From positions 124,001 to 188,000 of the forward strand of contig CAWDUI010000055.1 of the NCBI GenBank assembly GCA_963805445.1: a stretch of 64,000 nucleotides of DNA, read 5' to 3'. The translations under genes and the position numbers were made by a program. This document shows positions 49,562-60,638 of this stretch, in pieces. The DNA is from JAENVT01 sp963805445. GTDB taxonomy: Bacteria > Actinomycetota > Acidimicrobiia > Acidimicrobiales > Ilumatobacteraceae. The stretch's first letter is position 1; every line of letters starts with the position of its first letter. Below the pieces are notes generated by a model. That model had not been told where the DNA came from and did not search any database. It worked only from the letters and a program-made list of their open reading frames with translations.

Positions 49562-50356
49562 TCAGGCGGGGCAGCGGTTCACATCGGGGGTGCCGACGGT
49601 GGGCGGGCACAGCTTGGGGTTGAAGGGGGCGAAGTCGCCCTTGCGGTTGCTCCAGCCCGGCACGACCCAGGCGTGCAGCATCCAGAAGTCGCCACCGGCG
49701 ATGTAGGTGCCGCCGCACGCATCGGGACCGGAGGCCTGTTCGCGGACCACCCAGCCGTCGACCACGCAGAGACCGCGGTGCTGGTGCCAGTGATCATTGG
49801 GGCCGGCAAAGCCCTCGGGGCGAGTCGGTGACTGCAATGCATACGAATAGCCCACCAACACAGCGGGGTCTCGCCGTTCGTCGAACAGCAGCATCGAGGG
49901 CACCGCCGGATCGAAGGGCTTGGCGATCTGCGACCACAGCACCCAGTGCGTGCCGATGCCCCCGGCGGGCGCCGTCGCCCTGACGTAGCCGAGGGCGGCC
50001 GCCTTGTCTTCGGTGTCGTGGTTCGAGATGGCGTCGCGGGCCGCGTTCCACTGGGCGTCGAAGATCGGTGCGTCCGTCGCGCTCAGCGCAACCTCGGGCA
50101 CGACGTCGGTGTGCGAGTGGTTGGGGTCGGACGTGGGGATGCCTGCGCCGGTTGCCCCCAACGACACGATCGCCTCGGCCTCGCCCGACTGCAATCGGTT
50201 CGGCTCGGATGGCGAGCGCGACGTCGGGAAGAAGGTGTCGGGCGGCGCTGACGACGCGTCGGCGCCGGAGGACGAGGTCCTTGCGTCAGGGCTGAAGGCC
50301 ATCGACACAGCGACCCCCACGCCGACCAGTGCAGCGAACCCCAGCCATCGGCGCAT
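49562..50356 (-). CDS. Secreted or membrane-anchored protein of unknown function, His/Trp-rich
   Basis: 264 residues. The N-terminal hydrophobic segment (RWLGFAALVGVGVAVSMAFS) is a signal peptide or anchor, followed by a Ser/Ala linker. The folded part has TDVVPEVALSATDAPIFDAQ, GGIGTHWVLWSQIAKPFDPA and a striking histidine cluster, PNDHWHQHRGLCVVDGWVVR, with two more cysteines later (DACGGTY, NPKLCPP, VNRCPA), which could bind metal or form disulfides. I do not recognise a family. It lies between the nucleotidase and the GH114 genes and is divergent from the latter. The HWHxH cluster is the feature to pursue. Confidence 0.6.
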   Translation of the reverse strand: MRRWLGFAALVGVGVAVSMAFSPDARTSSSGADASSAPPDTFFPTSRSPSEPNRLQSGEAEAIVSLGATGAGIPTSDPNHSHTDVVPEVALSATDAPIFDAQWNAARDAISNHDTEDKAAALGYVRATAPAGGIGTHWVLWSQIAKPFDPAVPSMLLFDERRDPAVLVGYSYALQSPTRPEGFAGPNDHWHQHRGLCVVDGWVVREQASGPDACGGTYIAGGDFWMLHAWVVPGWSNRKGDFAPFNPKLCPPTVGTPDVNRCPA

Positions 50357-50524
50357 CGGTCGTTGTTACCAAGGGTCCCCGGAGATGTCAAGCCGCCGCG
50401 ACATCCCCGCAGGTCCTCACGGCCCGCGTTGAGTTGGCGTGTCGATCGTGCGAGCATGACTCGTCGCCCTGGCGGATCGTGGCACTGGATCGTTGAATTC
50501 TTGAACCCGACCGGAGGGATTGAT

Positions 50525-52505
50525 TTGAGACGGCTCCGCACAGCCATCATCGGAATCCTGATCACGATTCCCATCTGTGCCCCGGCGACCCCGTCGTCAG
50601 CTGCAGGACCGGGGACGATCGACGGCCTGTATTCGGGCACCGGCAAGATTGGCGCCGGTGTCGAGACCACCATGGTCGTGGTCGGGCGGGCCGGTGTGCC
50701 ATCGACAGGTGTGGGCGCGGTGGCGCTCAACGTGACCGTCACCGAGCCGACTGGATCGTCCTTCCTCACCGTGTGGCCGACCGGGACACCGCGTCCACTC
50801 GCGTCGAACCTCAACTTCACTGCCGATCAGACCGTCGCCAACTCCGTGCTGACCAAGGTCGGCGCCGGCGGCACGATCTCGATCTACAACAACACCGGCG
50901 CGGTCCACGTGGTGATCGACGTCGTCGGCTGGTTCCCCGACAACCAGTCGTATGTGGGGTTGACGCCGGCGCGCCTGGCAGACAGCCGCAACAGCCCGAC
51001 CGTCGACGGCAGGTTCTCCAACACCGGTCAGCTCGGGCAGGCCACGACGACCGACGTCACGGTCGTGGGCCGTGGTGGTGTGCCGTCAACAGGTGTCGGT
51101 GCCGTGGCGCTCAATGTGACCGCGGCGAACCCGACGCGCTCGTCGTTCCTCACGGTGTGGCCGAGCGGCACCGCTCGACCGACCGCCTCGAACCTCAACT
51201 TCGTGGCCGGCCAGACCGTCCCCAACATGGTGATCGCCAAGGTCGGCGCCGGCGGACAGGTGTCGATCTACAACAACACAGGGAGTGTCGACGTCGTGGT
51301 CGACGTGCTCGGCTGGTTCCCGACGGGCAGCGCGTTCACTCCCCTGGTTCCAGCGCGTCTGCTCGACACCCGGCTGACCACGTCGATCGTCGGTGGCACG
51401 ACGACCGACGTCGCCATCACCGGCCAACCGGGCGGGCCGCCCGCCGGTGCGGGCTCGGTCGTCTTGAACGTGACCGTCACCAACCCCGTGGGGCCATCGT
51501 TCCTCACCGTGTGGCCGGCCGGCAGCGCTCGTCCCCTGTCGTCGAACCTCAACTTCGTCGGTGGGCAGACCGTCCCGAACCTGGTGATCGTGAAGCTCGG
51601 GACCGGCGGCAGGGTCTCACTGTTCACGCCGGCGCCATCGGCGGATGTGGTGATCGATGTGCTCGGGTGGTTCCCGACCAGCGGCTCGTTCGACGGGCTG
51701 GTTCCCGCTCGATTGATGGACACGCGCGAGCCCCTTTGGCCCCGTCGGCGCGCTGACACCGGGCACGTCCTGGCAGTGGCAGATCGATGGGAACACCATC
51801 AACGAGACGGTGCTCGACGGCGTCAGCAATCCGAAGAAGATGTACGACATCGACATGTTCACGACCGACAGCGCCACCATTGGTCGCCTGCACGCCAAGG
51901 GCATCTATGTGGTGTGCTACGTCGAGACCGGCAGTTGGGAGAACTTCCGCCCCGACGCCGCCAGCTATCCACCGAGCGTGCTCGGCAATCCACTGGGCGG
52001 CTTCCCGAACGAGCGGCTCGTCGACATCCGCCAGATCGCCGAGCTGCAACCGATCATCGCTGCTCGCTTCGACCTCGCCAAGTCCAAAGGATGCGACGGG
52101 ATCGAGCCCGACCTCGACGACACCTACAGCGGCTACAACACCGGCTTCCCGCTGACGATGCAACACCAACTCGCGTACAACAAGGCGGTCGCCGATCTGG
52201 CCCATGCGCGAGGCATGTCGATCGGGCTCAAGAACGGCACGTCGGCCGGCGGTGTGTTCGAGCAGGCGATGGTGCAGTTCACCGACTGGGCATTGAACGA
52301 GGAATGCAACCAATTCGGCGAGTGCGGCGGCTACAGCGTGTACATCGCCGCGAACAAGGCGGTCTTCCAAGTGGAGTACACCTCGTCGGGGGCCACGGCC
52401 GCCCAGATCTGTCCGGCCGACAACGCTGCGAACTTCGACGGCATCTTGAAGCTGTCGAGCGGATCGCTCGGCGCCCTGCCGCGCATCGCCTGTCGCAACG
52501 GGTGA
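50525..52505 (+). CDS. Secreted GH114 galactosaminidase-like enzyme with three N-terminal surface modules, frameshifted
   Basis: About 660 residues from TTG 50525, chosen for the GGAGGG site upstream and the signal peptide it gives (LRRLRTAIIGILITIPICAP, then ATPSSAA). Three surface modules follow (GTIDGLYSGTG..., each ending near GWFP). After a frame switch near 51730 comes a GH114 barrel: TPGTSWQWQIDGN, PKKMYDIDMFTTDS, GIYVVCYVETGSWENFRPD, GCDGIEPDLDDTY with the catalytic Asp of the EPD motif, SIGLKNGTSA, and QFTDWALNEECNQF with a conserved Glu, ending in AVFQVEY. GH114 enzymes cut alpha-1,4-galactosamine-containing polysaccharides. It precedes the first LAL regulator by 154 bases. Confidence 0.85.
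50610..51700 (+). repeat. Three tandem surface-module copies (GH114 enzyme)
   Basis: Modules start near 50610, 50970 and 51340; the closing GWFP codons fall near 50929, 51309 and 51661, giving periods of about 380 and 352 bases. The modules share RPxxSNLNF, VGAGGxxSIYNNTG and VVDVxGWFP segments. The copies are more similar to each other than to those in the other two proteins. Confidence 0.8.
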
Positions 52506-52659
52506 TTTCGACACCACGTGTGGTGGTCCGGCAGCTCGCAGTGTGACCGGTGCCGTCGCTCGTTCGCGCACCAAGGACCATCGGCCCTAGAACTGGATCC
52601 GCTCGGACCGCTTCACTCGGAGATAGAGGCTGGCCAGTGGGAACGGGCGGTGAGCAGCA

Positions 52660-55629
52660 ATGATTCCGGAGGGGACGAGGGACGGCAGACGGTTCAGCGG
52701 CGCCGAGCGCGACCCGACCGGCGGAACGAGCGACCCTCGCACGAACACATTGCGATCGGGCGCGACCGACGCCCGCCGGGCGCGCCTCCATGAGCGTGCC
52801 GAGGTGTTGTCAGCGCTGCGCCAGGTGCTCGGTGACACCTCTGGACACCCCCCGTGCGCGATCGTGATCGAAGGTTCGCACGGCACCGGCAAGACGGCGC
52901 TGCTCAACGCAAGTGTGATGATGGCGGGAGATCTCGGACACCGCATCGGGCGGGCACAATGCGCCATCGCCGAATCCACGGCGTCGTTCGCTGTCGTCCG
53001 CCAGGTGTTCTCGTCGTTGCTTCACCGAACGGCGATCCACGACGGCGGTCAACACGACGGCACCGATCTCGCCAGGCGAGTGCTCCGCAATGGCGGGGAG
53101 CCGGCAGATGACCCCGTCGAGATCTACCAGAGCCTCATGCTGCTGCTGCGGCAGACGACGGGCAACGGCCCGACCGTGCTCGCGATCGACGACGTGCACT
53201 TAGCGGATCCGATGTCGGCCGGCTGGTTGCAGTTTCTCGCCCGCCGACTCAATGCGTCGTCGATGCACCTCATCATGACGGCGACCGTCAGGCGAGCGCG
53301 TGTCATCAGTCCAGCGGATGCCCTCGTGCTCGACCCGGCGACGCGGCGGTTCAAGACCCACCCGCTGAGCATCGCGGCGACGACGGCGATGCTGCGCGAG
53401 CACCTCGGCGATCATGTCGCCGAATCCGTCGTGGCAACTGCTCATCGTCTGACGCGCGGCAAGCCTCTGCTGATCGCCCGCATGCTCAACGTGCTCGACG
53501 AACTCGGAACACCGCCGGTGGAGCTCACCGATCGCCACATCGCCGAACTCGCGTCGCCGGTCGTTTCGCGCAGTGTGATGTCGGTAGCCTCCACGGCCGT
53601 CAGCGGCGGCTATGAAGTGCTCGAGGCAGCGGCGATTCTCGGATCAGCTGATCTGTCGATCGTCGCCGCGGTTGCCGACGTCGACGCTGCGGAGGTCGGG
53701 CGGCTGGTGGACGCGCTCGCCGACCTCGGGGTGCTGCAGTGGGGACGGCCGATCCAGTTCGTACATGCTTTCGAGCGAAACAGCGTGTATGCGCACATCC
53801 TGCCGGCGCGCCGCGCCGGCGTCCATGCCCACGCCGCCCGCGTGTTGGCTGCGCACGAGCGTCATGTTGCCGAGATCGCCCAGCACCTTCTGAGGTCGGA
53901 ACCCGGCGACGACGAGTGGGCAGCCGCGCTCCTGGTCGACGCCGCACGAGTCGAACTCGACGCCGGTGACAACGGTGCAGCAGCGCAGATCCTCGAACGT
54001 GCCGACCGCGAAACGGTCGGCACGCTGCTCGCCGCAGACATCGCCAGGCTTCGTGCCGTTGTCGCCGGCCGGCTCGGCAACGCGTCGGCAGCCTCTCACC
54101 TCGAGCGAGCCGAGCGCCTTGGCCTCGACGCCGTCGGGTTGGCCGAGACCGCGCTCGACATGCTCGACCAACAGCGGGATTCTTCGTCGCCGGTCGGACT
54201 GCTCGAAATTGCCCGGCGCGCTCGTGACCGCCTCGGCGTCTCGCAACCACAGATTGCCTTGCGGCTGCGGCTGGCCGAGGCTGTGTTGCTGCCCACACCC
54301 GTCCATCAGTTCGACGACAGGCGCTCCGACGAGCCGGTGGAGCCGGAGCTCGCCGAGTCGACGACCGGTCGGCTGATCGCCGCCGTGCGCGCCGTTCGCG
54401 ACGCCACGCAGATGCACGGCGCACACACCCAGGTGATCGACACGTTGGTGCCATTGTTGACGGCCGACGTGCTGGAGAGCGGCGAGTTCGCCAAGACGAC
54501 GACCGTTGCCGCGTCGTTGAGCGCACTTGTCAGGATGGGCGCGTACGAGATCGCCGATCCCATGCTCCGTTCGGCGATTGCGGCGGCCACCACGAGCCGT
54601 CGAGGGCTCGATGCCGTGACCTACGCCGTGGTTTTGGCCGAATCGCTGGCCATGCAGGGTCGCATCGTGGCCGCCGAACGGCTGCTGGTCGAACTCTTGC
54701 CTGATGACGACTCCGTGATCACACGGTGCGCGACAACAGCACTGCGATGGTTTGCAGCGCTGCGCGAGCGCGGCGGCCTCGAGCCAATCAGTGTGTCCGC
54801 CGTCCCAACCCTGGCAGCACTCGGGATCGCAGAGCTGGGAGCCTCGGCCGCATGGTTCGACACGGAGTTGTCGGGTCGGATACAGCTGCTCGACGGCGAC
54901 TACACCGCCGCGCTGGCCAGCTTCGACCGGCTCGCCGCTGCAGCGCAGGAGCGTGGAGTGTGCAACCCGGCGTTTGCCCCCTGGCGCGTCGGCCGGAGTG
55001 CAGCGCTGGGCGGTCTCGGTCGAATCGAGGAGGGCGCCGAACTGGCCCGGGAGAATCTGGAGCTGGCTCGTCGCTTCGGTTCGCCATTCGCCATCGCCCA
55101 GGGTCTGGCAGGTGTCGCCCAGTTTCACCCTCCCTCGGAGCAGGTGTTGCTCCTCGACGAGGCGATCACCACGATTTCGCGCACGAAGGCCGAGCTGCTG
55201 CGCTGTCAACTCCTGATCGATCTCGGATTTGCTCGACATCGGTCGGGCGATGAAAGCGCGGCGCGATTCGCCTTCCGCGACGGCGCCGATCAAGCCGAAC
55301 GATGCGGTGTGACGCGACTGGCCGGCGTTGCAGGTAGCGGCCTGTTGGCGTGCGGTGCCCGGCCGCGCCGGTTGCAAACGTCCGGGCTGAATTCGCTGAC
55401 AGCGGCAGAGCGTCGTGTCGTTGAGCTGGCCGCTGCCGGCAACACCAACGGCACCATCGCCGGAACGTTGTTCATCAACGTGAAGACCGTCGAGAGCCAC
55501 CTCACCCGGGTGTACAAGAAGCTGGGGATCACCGATCGGGCCGAACTGAGAACTGCTCTCGACGTCAACGCTGCTGCAGCGCCGACGGCCACAACACAGG
55601 CCCGGCACGCTGGCCGATCGCGGCAATAG
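52660..55629 (+). CDS. Large LuxR-type ATPase regulator (LAL/MalT-like), copy 1
   Basis: 989 residues. Walker A is EGSHGTGKTALLN (about residues 71-83), Walker B TVLAIDDVHLADPMSAGWLQ (about residue 170), sensor region LARRLNASSMHLIMTATVRR and a winged region (LTRGKPLLIARMLNVLDELG). A long helical TPR-like part follows, and the C-terminal LuxR helix-turn-helix (about 915-980) reads LNSLTAAERRVVELAAAGNT, then TIAGTLFINVKTVESHLTRV, YKKLGITDRAELRTAL. LALs are ATP-gated activators. The flanking GH114 genes are the natural targets. The gene is intact, unlike its paralogue. Confidence 0.85.
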   Translation: MIPEGTRDGRRFSGAERDPTGGTSDPRTNTLRSGATDARRARLHERAEVLSALRQVLGDTSGHPPCAIVIEGSHGTGKTALLNASVMMAGDLGHRIGRAQCAIAESTASFAVVRQVFSSLLHRTAIHDGGQHDGTDLARRVLRNGGEPADDPVEIYQSLMLLLRQTTGNGPTVLAIDDVHLADPMSAGWLQFLARRLNASSMHLIMTATVRRARVISPADALVLDPATRRFKTHPLSIAATTAMLREHLGDHVAESVVATAHRLTRGKPLLIARMLNVLDELGTPPVELTDRHIAELASPVVSRSVMSVASTAVSGGYEVLEAAAILGSADLSIVAAVADVDAAEVGRLVDALADLGVLQWGRPIQFVHAFERNSVYAHILPARRAGVHAHAARVLAAHERHVAEIAQHLLRSEPGDDEWAAALLVDAARVELDAGDNGAAAQILERADRETVGTLLAADIARLRAVVAGRLGNASAASHLERAERLGLDAVGLAETALDMLDQQRDSSSPVGLLEIARRARDRLGVSQPQIALRLRLAEAVLLPTPVHQFDDRRSDEPVEPELAESTTGRLIAAVRAVRDATQMHGAHTQVIDTLVPLLTADVLESGEFAKTTTVAASLSALVRMGAYEIADPMLRSAIAAATTSRRGLDAVTYAVVLAESLAMQGRIVAAERLLVELLPDDDSVITRCATTALRWFAALRERGGLEPISVSAVPTLAALGIAELGASAAWFDTELSGRIQLLDGDYTAALASFDRLAAAAQERGVCNPAFAPWRVGRSAALGGLGRIEEGAELARENLELARRFGSPFAIAQGLAGVAQFHPPSEQVLLLDEAITTISRTKAELLRCQLLIDLGFARHRSGDESAARFAFRDGADQAERCGVTRLAGVAGSGLLACGARPRRLQTSGLNSLTAAERRVVELAAAGNTNGTIAGTLFINVKTVESHLTRVYKKLGITDRAELRTALDVNAAAAPTATTQARHAGRSRQ

Positions 55630-55706
55630 TTCGTTCGACTCATTCGTTCGAGCCGCGGGTCAGCCGCATCGACGACTCAGTAGAGTCGCTGTCGCCGCAA
55701 CCCCCC

Positions 55707-58612
55707 GTGTTCCGGCGGCGCAGACTTGATGTGAATTCCCCCGCTTCCACGGCCGCCTCGGTCGCATCCACCCGGCGTTCCAGCGGACGAGGCTCGCGAT
55801 TGTTGCAGCGCGAGGCCGCGCTGGCCGAGATCCGTCACGTGCTGTCCGGCACCTGGGAGCATCGCGGCAGCCCCATTGTGATCGAGGGTCGCCCCGGAAC
55901 AGGCAAGACTGCGCTCCTCAACGCCAGCGTCAAGTTGGGTGGCGACCTCGGGCTACGAATCGGTCGCGCCCAATGCGACATCGCCGAGTCAGCGACACCG
56001 TTCGCCGTTGTGCGTCAGGTGTTCGCGTCGATGATCGGCCACATGCCCTATCCGACCGGACCGGTCGAAGACGGCACGGCACTCGCTCGACGCGTCCTCC
56101 TCGGTGACTGGAACTCCACTGACGATCCGGTCGACGCGTATCAGGGCCTCATGCATCTGCTCGAGACCAGCGGGCCGGGGGCCGCGCTCGTCGGGGTCGA
56201 CGATGTGCATCTCGCCGATCCGTTGTCGGCCGGCTGGCTGCAGTTCGTCGCCAGACGCCTGAGCGCATCGGCCGTGCACCTCTTGCTGACGACCCAGACC
56301 AAACGGGCCGGCGGGCCGGACAACGATCCCCTCGTGCTCAATCCATCGACGCGCCGCTTCACGATGCAGCCGCTCGACCCCGAGTCCACGGGCTCGATGA
56401 TGAGTGCCCACTTCGGCGCCGCCGCCACACCCCGGGCTGTCGACGCCGCCCACCGGATCACCGGCGGAAACCCACTCCTGATCGCCCGCATGCTCTCGGC
56501 CCTCGACGAGGTCCGCACCGAGGGCACGATGCCGACCGAACAGCAACTGGCTGCCTCGACCTCGCCTCTCGTCGCACGTTCAGTGCTCTCCAGGGTGTCG
56601 ACCATGTCGGGCGGCGCGCTGGACCTGCTGGAGGCGATGGCGGTTCTCGGATCTGCTGACCTGCGTGTCGCCGCTGCGGTCGCCGGCCTCGACGGCGAGG
56701 AAGCCGGACGACTCGCCGATGGCCTCGCCGATGTCGGAGTGCTCCGTTGGGAGCGCCCCCTCGCGTTTCAGCATCCGTTCGAGCGCAACAGTCTGTATGC
56801 AGAGATGCCTCCGGCCCGGCGGGCCCGAGCTCACTCCAACGCCGCGCAGATCCTGGCCGGTCGCGGCGCCGACACGATCGAGATCGCCCGTCACCTGACG
56901 GAGACGGATCCGAGCGGCGACGAGTGGACCGCAGCGGTACTGGTCGATGCAGCACGACGACAGATCGCGTCGGGCCGAATCGATTCCGCCGAGCAACTCG
57001 TTGCACGTGCCGACCTCGAATCACCGCAGCAGATCCTTCGAGCCGAGATTGCGCTCCTCTGCGCCCAAGTCGATGGGCTGCTCGGACGAACGACCGCCGT
57101 CGCACATCTGGCGCGTGCCGCTCGTCTCCAGGCTGATCCGGCGACGCTTGCCGAGATCGGGCTCGACCTTCTCGATCAACCCCGCGATCATTCGTCGTTT
57201 GCAGCGATCCTCGAAATCGTGCAGTCGGTGCGCGCACACCTCGTCGCCGATCATCCCCAATCCGCGCTGCGGCTCGGTCTCACCGAAAATGTGTTGCTTC
57301 CCGCACATGCTCGTCCGGAATTAGCCAATCACCAGGTCGACCTCGCCGACCCAGACCTCTCGACTTCCACCGGCCGGCTGGTGGCCCTTCAGAGCGCGCT
57401 GCGCGCGCAGGCGCGCAGATGCGCTCCTCGCATCAGGAACTCGTCGACTCGCTCGGATCGCTGCTGACGCACGAGTCGCTGCTCGGCGGCGGGATCGTCC
57501 ATACAGCGATCATCGGTGCTTCGCTGCGCGCCCTGGTGCGCGTCGGCGCCTATCACTTGGTCGATCCCATGATTCGGACAGCACGTGCCGGCGCAGAGTC
57601 GCGCGCTCGATCGACGGAGATCGCAACCTACGCGCTCCTGCAGGCCGAGTCGCTGGCGATGCAGGGCAGGGTGGTCGAGGCACAACTGGCACTCGAGGAT
57701 GTCGCCGTCGACAAGGGCGGTGCACTGCAGCAGTGCCTCGGCGTGGAGCGACGGTGGTTCGATGCGTTGCGAGAACGTGGCGAACACGACAACATCGCGG
57801 TACTGGTCAATGCCACGACGGCAACCCCGGGACTCGCCGAACTCGGCGCGTCCGCCAACATGCTTCTTGCCGAGACCACTGGCCGGGTGCAACTGCTGGA
57901 GGGCGATTGGGCCAACGCTCTCCACAACTTCGACCGACTCGGCTCGGCCGCGGATCGGTTCTTCGTGCGCAACCCCGCGTTCGCGCCGTGGCGTGCCGGT
58001 CGCTGCTCGGCGCTCGCGCTGCTCGGCAGGCACAACGAGGGCGCCGCGTTGGCGGACGAGAACCTCCGCCTCGCACGCCAGTTCGGGTCACCGATCATCG
58101 TTGCTTCGGCTCTCGCCGTCAGTGCCAGTTTCCGGTCGGGCGACCAACGAATCGCTCTGCTCGAGGAAGCGGTTGCCATGATTGCCGGCACCCGCGCCGA
58201 GCTGCTTCATTGCAATCTGCTGATCGATCTCGGGCTCGCCAGGAACGGCGCCGGCGATGATGCCGCCGCACGTGTGGCCCTCCGCGATGCCGCAGACCAG
58301 TCAACGCGTCTCGGCGTGACTCGGTTGGCCGGTGTCGCTGGTCGAGGGTTACTCGCGTGCGGGGCGCGACCTCGTCGTCTCCAGACATCCGGAGTGAAAT
58401 CGCTGACTCCGGCAGAGCAGCGGGTCGTCCGACTCGCCGCCGAGGGCCACACCAACGCCTCGATCGCCGAGCAGTTGTTCATCAACATGAAGACCGTCGA
58501 GAGTCACCTCACGCGGGTCTACAAGAAGCTCAGGATCACCGACCGGGCGAAGTTGAAGGCGGCATTGCGAGGCGACAGGGTCGACCAGTTCGAGGTCTCG
58601 AAGGCGGGTTAG
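55707..58612 (+). CDS. Large LuxR-type ATPase regulator (LAL/MalT-like), copy 2, frameshifted
   Basis: About 968 residues when joined at a frame switch near 57415. It is plainly paralogous to copy 1: Walker A EGRPGTGKTALLNASVKLGG, the shared RIGRAQCDIAESATPFAVVR and QVFASMIGHM, Walker B AALVGVDDVHLADPLSAGWL, and the C-terminal LuxR domain VKSLTPAEQRVVRLAAEGHT with NMKTVESHLTRVYKKLRITD. The order and spacing of all motifs match copy 1 with little change. It starts 78 bases after copy 1 (GTG 55707; GTG 55731 also possible) and is followed 26 bases on by the second GH114 gene, which suggests one transcript. Confidence 0.85.
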
Positions 58613-58637
58613 CCTGGCGGCCGATCACGCATCATCG

Positions 58638-59538
58638 ATGGCCAAGTCAGCATCCATGTCCCCTCATCTCCAAGCCGCCGCGGTAGCGCTCATCGGTCTC
58701 GCTGCCGCAGGGTGCTCGACCACCGGCGGCGCGACGGTGGCCGTTCCGTCCTCGGCCCCCACGGTGTCGAAGGCAGCGGCGCTGACTCCTGGGACCAGCT
58801 GGCAATGGCAACTCGGTGGTGGTCCGGTCGACGAGACCGTTCTCGACGCCGTCGACAACCCGAAGAAGATGTACGACATCGATCTCTTCGGGACCGACGC
58901 GGCAACGATCGGGCGGCTGCACGCCAAGGGCATCACGGTGATCTGCTACATGGAGACGGGCGCGTCGGAGAACTACCGGCCCGACGCCGACCAATACCCG
59001 GCCGCAGTGCTCGGCAACGCCGTCGACGGATTCCCGAACGAACGATTCGTCGATATCCGCAACGTCGACGTTCTACTGCCGATCGTGGCGGCCCGACTCG
59101 ACCTTGCCGTGTCGAAGGGCTGCGACGGGATCGAACCGGACCTCGACGACACCTACAACGGGTACGACACCGGCTTCCCGCTGACGATGCAGGATCAGCT
59201 CGCGTTCAACCGAGGCAGTCGCCGACGCCGCCCATGCACGCGGCCTTTCCATCGGGCTCAAGAACGGAGCGTCTGCCGACGGCGGGTTCGAGCGGGCCAT
59301 GGTCGAATTCACGGATTGGGCACTCAACGAGGAGTGCAACACCTTCGATGAATGCGCCGGCTACTCGGTGTTCGTCGACAACGACAAGGCGGTCTTCCAG
59401 GTGGAGTACATCAGTCCGGACGGCACTCAGGTTGCCGACTTCTGTCCTCAGGACAATGCTGCCAACTTCGACGGGCTGCTGAAGGATTCGAGCGACTCGC
59501 TGGCAGCATTGCCACGAGTGGCCTGCCGGCTCGATTGA
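58638..59538 (+). CDS. GH114 galactosaminidase-like lipoprotein, frameshifted
   Basis: About 300 residues. The lipoprotein signal ends ALIGLAAAGC (lipobox LAAAGC), so the enzyme is held on the membrane outer face. The GH114 barrel is TPGTSWQWQLGGG, PKKMYDIDLFGTDA, GITVICYMETGASENYRPDA, GCDGIEPDLDDTY (catalytic Asp), then after a frame switch near 59215 GLSIGLKNGASADGG, MVEFTDWALNEECNTF and AVFQVEYISPDG. It is the close paralogue of the enzyme at 50525, without the three surface modules. Anchoring differs (lipid here, modules there), so the two could work at different depths of the envelope. Confidence 0.85.
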
Positions 59539-60535
59539 TCAGCCGAACTCGGTGAGATCCGGTGAAGGCGGTGCCCACTCCAATCGCCAGGCCGGCGCCG
59601 GACCGACGTTGAAGAGCCCGTCCTTGCCGAGGATGAACGTCACCACCATCGACCGGTCGTAGCCACGCTCCCGCACCAGGTGGGCGCGCAGCACAGGCGC
59701 GGCCCTTGACGGCTCCGGCGTCGGCGCGTTCTTGCTCGTACACGTCGAAGTGAAGGGGCGATCCATCGTCGGGGCCGAGATCGAAGGTCAACCGGGTTGC
59801 CGATGGGAAGATGGCGTGCTCGGCCGCGACAACTCGCATCTCGGGCTGCTCCGCAACGTCGTCGGCCAGAACCGCGAGCGCGCGGGAAAGCGATCCGACC
59901 GAGGGAGCCGAGCCGTCTTCACCGTGCATCGAGATCGTGCCGCTGGCAACCAGCTGCCGGGCCCGTTTGACGAAGACCGGAAGTCCTACCGCGCCATTGT
60001 CGCGCTGCGTCAGAACTCGACGAACGAGGTTGGCGGCCCGCCCGTCGTCATCAATCACGAGCACTCCCGAAACCGCCGGAATGGCGCGTATGGCCGGGGC
60101 CGCCAACAGCCGGTCGACCAACCACCGACCGGAGGACTCGTCGTTGATACGACCGGTCGCATCATCCGGCGCAGCACCCCAACAGGCGACCTCGGTGAGA
60201 CCGCCGGCCTCGACCCGAACCAGCCCGGCGGACCATCCGCGTCGCAGATCGATGCACAGGACCGCTTTCACCATCGAGGCATCCACCCTGCCGAGGTGGT
60301 GCCCGTGCACCGCAGCGAGGGTGGACGAGATGAACGTGAGCGGTCGTCGTCCGTCAGGATCCAGCCACGAGGCGACGTGATGGCGATCGGCCATGCCGAA
60401 CCACGCCGGCACGACGACGCTCACCGGTGTCGATACGTCGGATTGCTCGAGCAGCTCGCGCATTCTGCTCGGCGACAACCGCCTGGCGAGATCCAGACTG
60501 ACCGTTGGCAGCGACACCGTCAGCCAGCGGGACAC
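59539..60535 (-). CDS. Hsp70/actin-like ATPase-related protein, N-terminus missing, frameshifted
   Basis: About 330 residues when joined at a frame switch near 59710. Segments resemble the middle of the Hsp70-like fold: DVSTPVSVVVPAWFGMADRH (like the VVVTVPA stretch), ISSTLAAVHGHHLGRVDA, VKAVLCIDLRRGWSAGLVRV (second phosphate strand) and RAIPAVSGVLVIDDDG (like the LVGG stretch). The first phosphate loop (DLGTT) is not present at the N-terminus, so either the start is lost in another indel or the protein is truncated. It is convergent with the GH114 lipoprotein and shares the strand of the large secreted protein. The function is not established. Confidence 0.45.
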
Positions 60536-60638
60536 GCGCGGGCGTTGCGGGCCGCGCCTGGGTTACGAAACGTTGTCGAGCAACCGGGTGTCACGGACCA
60601 CGATTGTAGGGACTGTGACCGCTGGACCGGAATGCCGG

